From: Coniella vitis | Lineage: Eukaryota; Ascomycota; Sordariomycetes; Diaporthales; Schizoparmaceae | Assembly: GCA_011317545.1 (NCBI GenBank) | Contig: WUJK01000006.1 | Location: forward strand, 992,001 to 1,056,000 | Direction of reading: 5' to 3' | DNA length: 64,000 bases | Shown: piece by piece, positions 48,404 through 59,807 of the stretch | Layout: each line of letters starts with the position of its first letter | Numbering within the stretch: the first letter of the stretch is position 1 | Position numbers and translations under genes: made by a program | Notes under the pieces: model-generated | Told to the model about the DNA's origin: nothing | Databases searched by the model: none | What the model saw: the letters and a program-made list of their open reading frames with translations, nothing else

Positions 48404-50591
48404 CCCACCACCACCACCACCACCATCGCTGCCGCCGCCAATATGCCCTTACATTTACCGAGAAGTGGGCAAGCTGACCCAACCCGTGTATTCAAGGCTC
48501 TTCGTAGGTCTATTAAGGGCGAGAAGGATGGTAAACCTCCTCATGTGTCTATCGCGCCCAAGTCTGCCTTGGCCATAGTGCCGCCAAAAAAGGTACGTTT
48601 ATCCTGCAATCTTGTCTGCATACCCACACCTGCCATGGTCATTTCCGTCCTCTCACCTCAAGCCCCGCATCCTGGCCATTGCGCTCGCTACTTGGCGGCC
48701 AAATCTCCACTTTTGGATCCATGGCGGCGCACACCAAGCCTAGCATCCCTACGGCTGCTAAGATGAGACACAAATTCACAGGTCATTCGAGCCCTTTTCG
48801 ATTATGAAGCACGGTCGAGTCAAGAACTTAGCTTTTCCCGCGGCGATTTCTTCCACGTCATTGGCCGCGAAAACGATAATGATTGGTACGAGGCTTGCAA
48901 CCCAGCCCTGCCGGATGCACGAGGCCTCGTTCCTGTCTCCTATTTCAAAGCTCTAGGCCGCACAGAGCGCGACAGCGCCAACTCAGACTCGAGCAGACCG
49001 TCGCCCGTTGCCGTCAACAACCCCGATCACGACTCTGGGTACGCCGAGACCTCAGTCTCCAACATAACACCTGTTTCCTCTGCAACGCCTAGTCAGCGCA
49101 TTTCCAAGATGTCGGCCAAAAATGGAGCCATGGTCTATGGAATTGTCATGTACGATTTCCAGGCCGAGAGAGCCGACGAGCTCGAGGCCAAAGCAGGAGA
49201 AGCAATCATTGTCATTGCACAATCAAACCCCGAGTGGTTTGTAGCAAAGCCAATTGGGAGACTGGGCGGTCCAGGCTTGATACCAGTTTCGTTCATCGAA
49301 ATTCGCGACATGGCTTCGAATACACCAGTTGCAAACCCCGGCGATGCCATCAAAAGAGCAGGAATCCCAAGAGTGGAGGAATGGAAAAAGATGGCTGCGG
49401 ACTACAAAAATAGTAGCATTACCTTGGGCAAGTTTGATGTTGGCGGTCCGCCCGGACAACAACAACAACAACAACAACAACAGAATATTGAACAAGGTAT
49501 GGATCGTATGAGCCTTCAACAACAGCAAGGCAACAACAGGGCGAGCCAAACCAATGGACAACAGAACAATGTGAGTCAATCTTTCGTGTGCAACGGACGT
49601 GTCTATTCAAAGAAGACGTCAGAGTGCCCCCCAAAAAAACTAATGAACATGGCTGCAGCAATCTGTTCCAAACTCGCAACGAAACACACAAAACCAATCT
49701 CAATTTGCAAGCCCGCCGGTGGTCCATACGGTCACTCCACTTTACGCCCCCATCTCTGCCCGCATACCCCGATACTGTTTCGCCGAGGATAAATATTGGT
49801 TTGTCATTGAAGCAGCATTAGAAGACGGCCGGCACTGGGAATTATCTCGATATTACGAAGATTTTTACGACTTCCAAATCGCCCTTCTCACCGAGTTCCC
49901 GGCTGAGGCCGGCAACACTGGCACTCAAAAGCGAACTCTGCCGTATATGCCCGGTCCCGTTAACTACGTGACAGATGCTATCACGGAAGGACGTCTGCAT
50001 AATTTGGATGCCTATGTCAAGAACTTGTTGGATCAACCCACCTACATTTCACGCTGCAACCTCGTGAAGCAGTTCTTTGCACCAAGAGAAGGCGACTACG
50101 AAATCGACCCCAACTCGATTGGCGAAGAGTACCGACTGTCGGGAGACTCGCAGCAGTCGTCGCAGGATGTGCCGTCAGGCAGACTCTCGCAGCAGACATC
50201 CAAGAACAGCTTGAATGGCAATGGCTATCCCGGTGGCCTAACAGCAGCGCCTGCCCAACGGGGCCCCAACGGCATGCCTCGTCAAAATTCGTCCATTTCG
50301 CAGCCATCGCAGAATTCCGTGTCCCCGGGCCTCAATCAACAAGCAGCTGCCATGAAGATCAAGTTGAGCTTCAATGGCGATCTGATTGCGATCCGCGTGC
50401 CGACCGATATCCAATTCCGCGACCTTTACGAAAAGATTCGTGATCGTCTCAAGATTCCCGCCGGGGACTCGATTGACATTTCGTACAAGGATGAAGCGAC
50501 TGGAGATAAGCTGCCCATGATTAGCAACAACGACCTTGACATGGCTCTCGAGCGCAATGAAAAGTTGCTGCTGTATGTGGAACAAGTTTGA
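48083..50591 (+). CDS. bem1: Bem1 polarity scaffold (SH3-SH3-PX-PB1)
   Basis: Four exons, 48083-48088, 48497-48592, 48782-49570 and 49659-50591, give 607 aa. The first coding exon is only ATGAAG, joined across a 408-nt intron (donor GTTTGT) to ALRRSIKGEK, the conserved start of fungal Bem1. SH3-1 is at about 35-94 (ALFDYEA, GLVPVSYF) and SH3-2 at about 152-210 (VMYDFQAE, GLIPVSFIE). A polyQ linker follows, then PX at about 325-438 (KYWFVIEA, RTLPYMPGP, YISRCNLVKQFF). PB1 is at 529-607 (MKIKLSFNGDLIAIRV, ISYKDEATGDKLPM). Bem1 binds Cdc42, its GEF Cdc24 (through PB1) and PAK kinases to build a polarity site at the plasma membrane. Exon 4 starts at CAATCTG after GCTGCAG, the acceptor that preserves phase. 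Confidence 0.95.
48089..48496 (+). other. First intron of bem1 with CAG and CCA repeats
   Basis: A 408-nt intron splitting the second and third codons. It has an atypical GTTTGT donor and contains CAG repeats (48373-48401) followed directly by CCA repeats (48404-48426). Confidence 0.7.
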
Positions 50592-52313
50592 GAGAACGTT
50601 CCTCAAACACTTCTTTCTTACTTGTTGGATACCCTAAAACCGATACAGTCATATCGGCAGCTTGCATTCTGCATTCACCAAGCACGCGGAGACGTCTCCA
50701 TTCACGGTTTCAGTTCGAAAGCGCACACAAATCATACCTCGAGACTGTTGCTGGCCTGCGTGGCGTACTACAGAGTACCGGCTTTTTGCTCGAGCTTCTA
50801 GAATAAGGGCATTATTGCTTAGTAGCCGTGGAAAGAACATGCCAGTATCTTCATCAAATTCAACTGATGCAGCCGATTTCAGCTTTGGGGTCCTGGGCGC
50901 CCTCTTGTTGGAACTGTTTCAATTACGAATGCAACTTCTTCGACTCCCTATGATAAAAAAAAAAAAAAAAAGCTCACCGCATATGGTACGAAAGGAAGTG
51001 CAAGCCAACTAAACTGATGATCATGGAAATGTCTATATGGGGACCTTCTCCTTGTGGTGGAAAAGGTCAAATGGCGTCTGCGGTTTCTGATGCTCCATCT
51101 TCTTTTTTTTCTTTTTGAAGGGACATTTAAGGGGGAGCACTTTTGGTCTTTGTCTTCATTTCTTCATTTCCTCTGTTTCAATCAATTGAAATTCTTTTCT
51201 TATTATTACCCCCGAACGCTTTAGTTCTTTGTTATTCTGCGTGTTTCTGGTTTTCTGGAATTGGAGGAGGTAGATTCAGGAATAGGAGGAGATTGGAGAA
51301 TGCTCGAGACAAACTGGATGCAAGGCTAGTAGGAGGGAGGACTTGGTGTGAGTCGTTGTGGATTAGTTGGAGATGGACTGGGAGTCAGCATTCTTATGGC
51401 AGATGTGATTGGAATGGACAGGGTTTTTGCCATGTGCATTCAATCGTCTTCGCCTGCTAAAGAGCAGGACCAGGTAGAGTAAGCGCCAGTGGGTATCTTC
51501 AAATGGCCACGAGTTGCAAAAGTGAACTTGTCGTCTTGGCTTCAAGCCAGCGGGAGAGTGTGGTTCTCCTGATAGATGAGTCGCCTGTACACGGTGGGCA
51601 GTGAATCCAAATGGAAAACTTGTTTGAATAAAAAAGAGAGGAGTCAAAAAACGAATGGTTTGTTATCGTATGGCCTTTTTGGCGTGTGTACTGTGATTAT
51701 TACTCTGTTCAGGATTGTATTCAAATAAGCCTTGGACAGTAGACCGTAAAGGTGAAGGGTGACTTGGCCCTGTTCAGTTACTAATATAACAGCTCCTCAG
51801 AGACTGTTTGGAAGAAATAGTCTGTCCTTCCCGGCCTGTGAATTGTAATGACACAAACCGAAAGAGAGTAGCTGTATAGGTAGCATACAGAGATTGTACT
51901 ATGTTTATACACAAGTATGGCTGCTTCTTTTTTCTCATGAGTCACCGAGTTTCCCGCTGCTTGAACCCAAATTCAACAGGAACTCTAAACCCTAAACAAA
52001 CTTGTGTGAATAGCACGAGACAGCAACTTAAACTACGAATGTTATAGTTTTCTTGTTGTATCAACAGCTTGGAATCATAATAGCCCAAGTCTCAGGTAGA
52101 GGAGCCTCCTCCGATATACATAATAGAACGACGAGATAACAAATGCTAAGAAGTCCCCTATTTTGCTAGACTTCGAGTGCTACCAAAAAAAGAAAAACGG
52201 ATTAGGATAAAAACAAAACCCCCTCCCCCCTGCCGACGCCAGACTCCCAGCTTTTCAAAGAAAACATTGCAATAGAGTTAGCTTCTTGAGATGGGTATAC
52301 ATTCGTGTCACCT
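50592..52313. other. Convergent intergenic region, 1.7 kb
   Basis: 3' flanks of bem1 and of the CENP-B-like gene, AT-rich with A and T runs (e.g. 50955-50972). It has one TACTATGT motif near 51898. No gene is supported. Confidence 0.6.
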
Positions 52314-53771
52314 TCACACGACTACGTGTGTGGCCATGTGCTCCACTGCCTCCTTGATGGTCCTCAGCATTCGCTGGTTGATGCAGAACGGGCATCGCTG
52401 AGGCCTGTCTGTGGTCGAGATAGGCCCGTTAGCGGGTATGGGTGTAAGATTTAGATCGTCGTGTGGCCCAGGCACAGGGGTATACTGTGTATGCTGATGC
52501 TGATGTTGTTGCTGAGGTGGCGGCTGCTGCTGCTGCTGTTGTTGTTGTTGTGATGGTTGTGGTTGTGGTTGTTGCTGCTGCTGCGGCTGCTGATGTTGGA
52601 CCGTTTGACCAGCTGCAGAAACACCGTTTCGCACAGGCGTGGCCAGCGCAGCTCCAGCAGCCTGCTGAGCATATGAGATGCCATTTCCGCCCATGACTCC
52701 CATGTTCGACAGACCCCTCTCCACTTTCTGGCGCACCTCACGCTCTGCAGCTACCTGGGCATTGGCATCTGCCTCCTCCTGCTGCATGGCGTGCAGCGCA
52801 TTCTGAAGCATCAACTCCGGATCTTCGTCACCATATGCGTCTCCGCCTGCGAGGCTGTGGTCGTGACCGTTGTGGTGCACGTCTGCGTCGAGTCCCGCCA
52901 CTGAGCCATGGTGGCTTGGCTGGCCGTTGTGATGCATGTAGCCGCCAGCGGTCGGCGTAGTGTTGGCATTAGTCTCCATCTTGCGCACAATCTCATCCCG
53001 CACACGTGCACAAGTTGCAAGCGACGGCTCGACACCCACAATGCGGTTGACAGCCTCGCGAATAGCAGCAGGACTCGTGTCGGAAATGACGCTCATGAAT
53101 CGCGGGACCGTGTCGACCAAATAGGGAATATCATCCTGCGGCGGCGGGGCAGTCCCACTATGGCGGCGCTGGCGACGAATCAACAGGCCATAGCGCTTCT
53201 TGAAGCGATGGATCCAGCCGGGTGAGAACTCGGGCGCCTGCTCGTCCTTGTAGCGTGGGAGCTGCTGGAAAATGCTTTTCGCCTTTTCCGCCAGCTCTTC
53301 GTTGGTCGGCTGGCGGCCAGCATTGACCATGCTGTGGTGCCACATGAGCACCAGCTTCTCGACATCGGGCCAGTTGCCAAAGCGCAGCCGCGAGCCCGAC
53401 AGCTGCGGGTCGCCATCGAGGCGCGCGTACTTTGGCGACAGCGAGTGCGACACGGTCGACTGGCTAATCGTCTGCCCGTACTGCGACGCGAACCACTCAA
53501 TGCACGCCTTGTGAGACGGCCGCACCGTCTGCGCGTTGGCCCAACGTCGCAGTGCCCGTCGCTGGTCGAGCGATAGTGAATGCCGTTCTTTGCTGCCGCT
53601 GTTGTTGCTGCCAGTATTGACCCCTTCTCCTGCTCCTCCACCACTCCCACCGTCGGCTCCACTGCCTCCTACTACTGATCCTCGTCCACCGCTGCCTCTT
53701 CCTCCCGACGCGGAAACCGGAGACGCGCTCGCGCCGAGGCCTGACGCGTCCATGGCACCAGCGGCGGACAT
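52314..53771 (-). CDS. CENP-B/Tc5-type HTH DNA-binding protein with C-terminal zinc finger
   Basis: A single exon of 485 aa. After a Gly/Ser-rich start, residues 66-117 form a CENP-B N-terminal HTH (SLDQRRALRRWANAQ, then IEWFASQYGQTISQSTVSHSLS). Residues 135-197 form the second, Tc5-type HTH ending FSPGWIHRFKKRYGL. There is no DDE nuclease domain, so the protein is DNA-binding only. A coiled Gln/His-rich region with polyQ follows. The C-terminus is a C2H2-like finger, C-P-F-C ... H-M-A-T-H. Known relatives are domesticated pogo-type transposases such as CENP-B and fission-yeast Abp1, which bind centromeric or replication-origin DNA. The targets here are unknown. I chose the ATG followed by SAAGAMD; the codon before it is TTG. 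Confidence 0.82.
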   Translation of the reverse strand: MSAAGAMDASGLGASASPVSASGGRGSGGRGSVVGGSGADGGSGGGAGEGVNTGSNNSGSKERHSLSLDQRRALRRWANAQTVRPSHKACIEWFASQYGQTISQSTVSHSLSPKYARLDGDPQLSGSRLRFGNWPDVEKLVLMWHHSMVNAGRQPTNEELAEKAKSIFQQLPRYKDEQAPEFSPGWIHRFKKRYGLLIRRQRRHSGTAPPPQDDIPYLVDTVPRFMSVISDTSPAAIREAVNRIVGVEPSLATCARVRDEIVRKMETNANTTPTAGGYMHHNGQPSHHGSVAGLDADVHHNGHDHSLAGGDAYGDEDPELMLQNALHAMQQEEADANAQVAAEREVRQKVERGLSNMGVMGGNGISYAQQAAGAALATPVRNGVSAAGQTVQHQQPQQQQQPQPQPSQQQQQQQQQPPPQQQHQHQHTQYTPVPGPHDDLNLTPIPANGPISTTDRPQRCPFCINQRMLRTIKEAVEHMATHVVV

Positions 53772-55004
53772 CAAAAAAAGGGGGTTTGATGTCGTCGGGG
53801 ATTGACAAAGAGAACAGGACGGGGCAAGAAAGAATAAGGCCCAACCGAGGTATTGCAGGTAGTCGAAACAAGGATCCAGTTTTTATTTGCTGCTCGAGGT
53901 TGGCGGGCCGCAGAGATGCAATTTGGACGCAATTCAGACGCGGTGCGAGTAGGGAGGAATGCTTGCTTAAAGAGGTGGTCTGCCTTGCTAAGATCACGTC
54001 TGGTGGCCGGAATTGCGGGGTTTAGGCCTTTAAGAGAGGTGAGGCTCGGCCTGGCTCGCGCCTACTAAAATTAGCTAAGCAAGTGCCGTTTTCTGACTGG
54101 TCTGGCCGCACTGGCCGGGTAATAACCTTGTAAAGGGGCCGGCTCCGTACGAAGAGGCAGAAAGAAGGAGGCGCCATCTCGAGTGGTGAGGGGCTGAGTG
54201 GCTTCATTGCTTCGTGCTCAACACTTTGGTTCAATACGATGTAGCCATGTATTTATGATTTCAAGGTTTGATTGAGTTTTAATTGCGGCAACTGAGACAC
54301 GAGTCTGGTCTGGTAAAGCAAACAAAAAAAGGTATACGACTTCCAAACGCCTGGCTCCGATAACCTATTTGCCTTTCACAAGACACTGGTACACCTGTCC
54401 AAAACGCCGAAAGGAGGTCGTTTCGCGGATTGTAAGCGAACGGGCTACCTCACAGCCAGCCAGACAGACACGCAAAGATAATTTCAGTGCCATGTAGCTG
54501 AGCTCCAGCAGAACAAATTCCAGCATATTGAGACCCAGGAAGGCCCCCAAAAGTCGAAGCGGTGATTGTGAGACGAGACACACAAGGCACCTATCAGGTG
54601 TGCTAATAGGTAGGAAACGGCACCTCCAACACACCCTTCCCCGGCGGGAAGATCGTATAAACATAGCTGGGTATCGAGGTTAATAGAGAGACACATGATA
54701 GGTGATACTGCTAGAACGTGTCTTGGAAACGCATCCAAGCCCACATTGAACGGCCAAATACGGCACGAGATGGGCCTTAAGCAGGGGAAATTGCCAGGCT
54801 GGGAAAACATGGCAACATCGAAAACGCTGAATTGTGACTCATCACAAAGAGGACGGTGAGATTCAAAAAAGAAGACAAGGAAGCGAGACGGATTCGTCAA
54901 CAAAGCAATATGAAGCGGATAGTCCAAGCCGAAATCGAGCGACGAATAAGTGTGGCAGCAGATCGTCAACGAGACGAAGGGAAGTATGGACAGATGAGAA
55001 AAGA
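53772..55004. other. Upstream region of the CENP-B-like gene
   Basis: A 1.2-kb stretch between the CENP-B-like start (leftward) and the 3' end of the thp3 gene. No gene, tRNA or strong repeat is seen. Confidence 0.55.
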
Positions 55005-56736
55005 TCAGATCTGTCCCTTAATGTCCACACGACCGAATGCTGCAGCTTTGGCTGACTCGAAGAAACCGACACCTTTGCCGGTGAGGAAGTACATCTCGTG
55101 GTCCTCTTGCTCCTTGGAGATGAGAAGGTGGTCGGCATTGTGGTTCACAATGAATTGTGCCGCCTCTTCATCGGACATGAATCCAAGCTCCTCGGTGACG
55201 AATCGGAGTCTGACTTCTGGCTTGTATCTGCAGGCATCGATGTTAGCAAAGCAATCGGAACAATCTTATTTCCCCTCAAGAGGGCTCACTTACGCTTTGC
55301 AAATATTGCACAGAGCAGCAAGACGCTCTCGACCGACAAACATGTCCATCAAGTACCCACCGAGGATAGGTGGTTCTTGGTAAAGCTGGAAGAAGCGGTG
55401 ATAGTTGCCCGTGGCTAAGGCCGAGCGGACATCGAGAGCATGCTTGATGGAGGGCTCGGATTTCTCTGCAGTGGTTAGATCCGCCAAGGCGTCATTCAGT
55501 GCCAAGCGGTTGGCGGTGTGAATGAAATACAGAATACGGTAGGCCTTGAACTCATTGGGGTTGCCCTTCAGACCCAGCTTGTACAGAGCCATGAGCTGGG
55601 TCTGGCACTGATTATACTCACCAAGATCCCCCTTTTCCATGGCTATCCGGGCATGATTTTCGTACACGCGCACTGTAAAGTCGTTTTTGATGCGCTGCAC
55701 AGTAAGATCCTGACGCATTGACTTGAACTGATCGCAAATATAAGAGTAGTTGCTTTCTTTTCGCCACTTCTTTTTGAGAAGGTCCAGTGTTTTGCGCAGC
55801 ACGTGTTCTGGACGGACTGTCTCGGGCTTAGGGGGTGCAGTCAGCCGCAGATATGACTTTTCCAAGGCCTCACACGTTCCAACGACTGGGCCCGCTGAGG
55901 GTGGGGGCGTAGGGGATCGCGATGACGGAAGATGGCCATTGTTGAAGCGCTCGGCACGTTTCTGTCGCTTCTCGTTGGCCTTTTGGTACTTACTCTTGAC
56001 CAACGTTTCGGCGGACAGCTGGGATGCGTCGCTGGTGCCATGACTGATGCGACTTTCGAGCTTACGGTGCCACGGTGCTGCGGTGGCAGATTTACTAGGA
56101 TTGGTGGTAGAATCGGCCAAATCAAGCGACTTGCGTTTCCTGCCATTTCGAGAGGCGTCACGCATTCTTTGCTCTTCGGCTTCCTTGGCTGTGCGTGCAG
56201 CCTTGATCAGCTGCTGCGGAAGGGGATACGTTTCCCATGCGATTGTGTGAAGCTGGCCAGCTTCAGTAGCGGCACTGATAGTAGCCTTTAACTGGATCTC
56301 TATGTCGCTTCTATCGACAGATTTATCTTCGTTGGCAGGCATAAAGGAACGTCGAACATAGTCGCGAACTGATTCAGGCCACTCGATGCGGGTCTTGTGA
56401 GTGGGAGGTGTGGGATTAGCTGAAGGCGGCGCAGACGCCTGTGAGGCACCATATGCAGGTGGTGGAACAGAGACAGCTGGGTAGGCGGCGGGAGACATAG
56501 GAGGAGGATGAACGGAATAGGGTTGAGCGAAAGTCTGCCGGACTTGAACCTGAGTATATGCGGCTGTAAAAGGTCAGTAGCAGGTTCTTGATGGTAGGCA
56601 CGGGGGAGATGGCGACGACAAAGAAACAAGAGAACTCACGGTTGGGATAAGGATAGGCAGCACCGGTTCCAGGAGGCGGCGGTGCGGACTGGGTACCGGG
56701 TGCAGCAGTCCAGCCGCCCATCATGTTTGCCGACAT
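55005..56736 (-). CDS. thp3: Thp3-like SAC3/GANP domain protein
   Basis: Three exons on the minus strand, 56736-56640, 56563-55294 and 55227-55005, give 529 aa. Introns of 76 nt (CTGAC branch) and 66 nt join in frame (YPYPN/PAYTQ and CNICKA/YKPEV). The N-terminal 70 residues are Pro/Tyr-rich, followed by a basic region with RNGRKRKS. The SAC3/GANP domain spans about 230-520: RPEHVLRKTLDLLKKKW, YICDQFKSMRQDLTVQRI, FTVRVYENHARIAMEKGD, EYNQCQTQL, KAYRILYFIHT, and a PCI-like end with GFMSDEEAAQFIVNH. Yeast Thp3 acts with Csn12 in transcription elongation and mRNA maturation; LENG8 is the animal relative. The motif LGEYNQCQTQL separates this subfamily from Sac3 itself. It is divergent from vps36. 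Confidence 0.87.
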
Positions 56737-57281
56737 GCTTGGGGCAACAAAGACGATGATCTGATGGTTGCAGCGGAATGAGTTGGCAAGATGACGGCCG
56801 TTGGCTGACTGGAAAGTGGCAAGGCAGGCACTGGGGTGAAGACGACAATTCGAGCCTGAGAAGTCGAGGTTGAGGGTGTCGACGGGTTGATTCGGGGGAA
56901 TGTGAAAAGGTATAAGCCCACAAGAAAGACAGTGGCCAGTGGCCAGTGGCAGTCGGCGTCTTTTCAGTGGGACTCCATTCCCGTGGCCGCCATTAGCGCC
57001 CCGCCATTTCCCTATGGCGACTAGCGCGCCAGCGTGCCAGTCGTGCCAGTCGTGCCTATAATATACATACACAGTACTGTGGCAGTTGTGGTAACAGACA
57101 TAGCGGGGGAGCAGCACTGCAAGCTTATCTGATAAGGACCCCGTTTGGCGCATCCCACCTGACATCACTTGTAGCCGTCTTCTGTTTCCTTCGACTTGGC
57201 TGCCCCGAGGGCATCTGCGATCGATTTCTTTGTGCTTCTTGTACTCTGCTGGGCCATTTGCTCCCCAGACGGACATGACGG
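56737..57281. other. Bidirectional promoter between thp3 and vps36
   Basis: A 545-bp region between divergent starts. It contains short direct repeats, GGCCAGTGGCCAGTGGCAG (56935-56953) and GTGCCAGTC repeated near 57030-57055. Confidence 0.55.
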
Positions 57282-59347
57282 ATGTTTCTAAAGCAGCTCG
57301 ACCTCACCACTGCCCTCCGGCCAGCCTACCTCCCCGACGAAGTCCTCCTTTTTGTCCAAGATAATGTGGGCTTGTACGAGGGGTGAGTGAAGGTTGTCTA
57401 GCTCCTCCGACTTGGTTGACTCGGCATCGTGTCCACTGACCAGACGTTTCCTGGGGCACAGAAAGGACAAGCTGCCCAACCAGCAGAATGGACAGGTCTA
57501 CCTAACCTCCCACCGTGTCTGCTATGTAGACAAGGCTGACCCCAGAAAATACTCGGTGGCTTTGGACTTGAAGGATGTCGAGCGTTATGAATTCTACGTG
57601 AGCTCTTCTTCTCTGACACATGTGGCATGAATGCCGCGGCTCATACCTTGTTCGATCACAGGCTGGCTTTCTCAAGTCCTCGGCCAAGGTCACCTTGATT
57701 CCTAAGCCGACAAAGCGCGCTTCGCACCAGACCCGGCCGCCCGCTACCCGCACGGCCTCACCGAGGAACGGCACTGCCTCTCCTATCCCGCGATCGGACA
57801 GCCCACTCAGACCTGCACCAGTCGACCCTTCACCAGCCAGCATCGCAACCTGGGTTTGCACCATCTGCAGCTTTTCCAACCCTGTTCCATCCAACTTTGA
57901 TCCATCAACAGCCAACGCGCATACTCCACTCCCACCGTGCCTGGCTTGCGGCATCAAACCAGCCTTGACCCATGTTCTCAAGGCAGCCATCAACAATGCC
58001 ACCAGCAGACAACCAGTCGCTGCTCCTCTACCCCTGCGGCCTAGAGAAATATCTGCCAGCAGCGGTTTAGCTGCAGGCAGAGAATCCCGTCCTGGTGCAA
58101 TCAATAGCCCCCCCCAAACCGCTGACCCTGATGCTTCGTTCGAGTGTCCTCGATGCACATTCCTGAACCATCCATCCTTGCTATCTTGCGAAATCTGTGG
58201 CGCGCCATTGATATCCCACGATGTCCCGTCAACCCTAAGCCAGCCTGGCCAAGTAGAGTCCAACCAGGAACGTGTCGACTCGCCTGCGCCCTTGATGAGC
58301 TATGGCGCCTTACCAGCCTCGGAAAACCCAGAAAGCGTCAAGGTATCCTTCCGAGGAGGCGGCGAAAAGATATTCTATGAACGCCTCAAGGGCGCCATCA
58401 CCCAGCGCAAATGGCTTCTGCAAGGCGCACCGCCTGTTCCAGGTTCCAATCCACTAGCTGTCGAATCCGCCTCGGGAGGCAGTGCCTCTCCACAACCGAG
58501 GAAGAAGACAGTCGGCATCGCAGGGCTAGAGCAACGTGGACTGGAGCTGCGCAAGAACAACGAACTGGTCATTGGCTCAGCTTTCGAAGATCTCGAAGCT
58601 CTCATGGCATCCGCCAAGGAAATCGTCGCTCTAGCGGAGAGCTTTTCGCGGCAGACGGGGACTGGAAATTCGTCAGAAGCCAACGCGCTCCTGGCTGAGT
58701 CGGCGACCCAGCTGGGTCTCGTCACGACCAAGGATATTGCTGGCAGCAGCAACGAGTCGCTTTACCTCTCGGAGCTGTCTCGCAACCTTGCCGAATTCCT
58801 TACGGACGACGCGAGAGCTGTATTGCGCAAGGCAGGTGGCATCATCAGCCTCGTCGACTTATGGGCCATTTTCAACCGTGCGCGCGGCGGCGTCGAGCTC
58901 GTCAGCCCCATGGACTTTGAGAAAGCGGCGCGACTGTGGGAGGAGCTCAAGTTACCCGTACGGCTGCGTACATTCAAGAGTGGCGTAATGGTGGTGCAAG
59001 GCAAAGACCGGACCGACGAGACGACAATCAAAGCCCTCTTGGGCTGGATGCAGGACCTGCACAGCATACCGCCCGATAAGGAGGTGCCCTGGGATTGGCA
59101 AGAGTTCGGCCGCGGTGTGACGGCTCGGGATGTTGCCGAGCGGTTTGGATGGAGCATTGGCGTTGCCGAGGAGGAACTCGAAATGGCTGAGGAGCGCGGG
59201 GTGCTCTGTCGCGAAGAGGGTATTGAGGGGCTCAAGTTTTGGGAGAATTTCATTGATACAGGCGAGGGGAGGCGGCGCAAGAGGACGGAGGCGCTTGAGG
59301 CGCAGAAACAGATTTACAAGGCTTTGAAGGAGAGCGGGTTCGTGTAA
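57282..59347 (+). CDS. vps36: Vps36, ESCRT-II subunit (GLUE domain with two NZF fingers)
   Basis: Three exons, 57282-57382, 57462-57597 and 57662-59347, give 640 aa. The start gives MFLKQLDLTTALRP, followed by the GLUE domain (NVGLYEG, then QNGQVYLTSHRVCYVD). The GLUE fold is interrupted by two Npl4-type zinc fingers: C145/C148/C172/C175 (WVCTICSFSNP, then PPCLACG) and C241/C244/C255/C258 (FECPRCTFLNH, then SCEICG). It then resumes at KVSFRGGGEKIFYERLKGAI. The C-terminal half carries the winged helices that bind Vps22 and Vps25. Vps36 binds PI3P and ubiquitin on endosomes during multivesicular body sorting. Exon 2 could also start at ACGTTT (57444); the CACAG acceptor at 57461 matches the family better (YEGKDKLPNQQNG). 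Confidence 0.94.
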
Positions 59348-59807
59348 ATGCGCACATTACACCACACACAAGCAAACAAGGGAACAGATACACAGACAGA
59401 CAATGCAGCGACCTTTTGGAGAGGCCTATCAATGCAAATGCTCTTTCAATGTCAAAATATTGCCGATTATCCCAGCAGCCGAGATGCCATTTTATAAATG
59501 TCTATCGTCTAAATTTCTATGCTCGTATAGATCATGCAGATCAGAAGGTGGTCGTGGGTATCGACAGAACAGAAAGAGAGAAAAGGAGAAAAAAAATAAA
59601 ATGATGCCATACCGGAACGCCACTGCCCGCCAAACCGAGATGGAAAAAACTATAGAAAAGGGGAAAAAGAAAGCCAAAGGGGAAAAAGAAAGCCAGACGC
59701 CTTGACCTCTAGAGCCCAGAGCCGTACGTGAGAAAATACCAGAATGATAAAAAGGCTTCTTCTACCCAGAGAAAGAGGAAGAAAAGAATAGAACAGCATC
59801 TGCGCCT
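59348..59807. other. Convergent intergenic region
   Basis: 460 bp of A-rich 3' flank between vps36 and the membrane-protein gene. Nothing else is seen. Confidence 0.6.

Noticed and set aside
6850..50591. Possible functional gene cluster of polarity genes (Rho-GDI, Bem1, with Ppg1)
   Set aside because: The genes are about 40 kb apart and separated by unrelated genes. Shared pathway alone does not show clustering.
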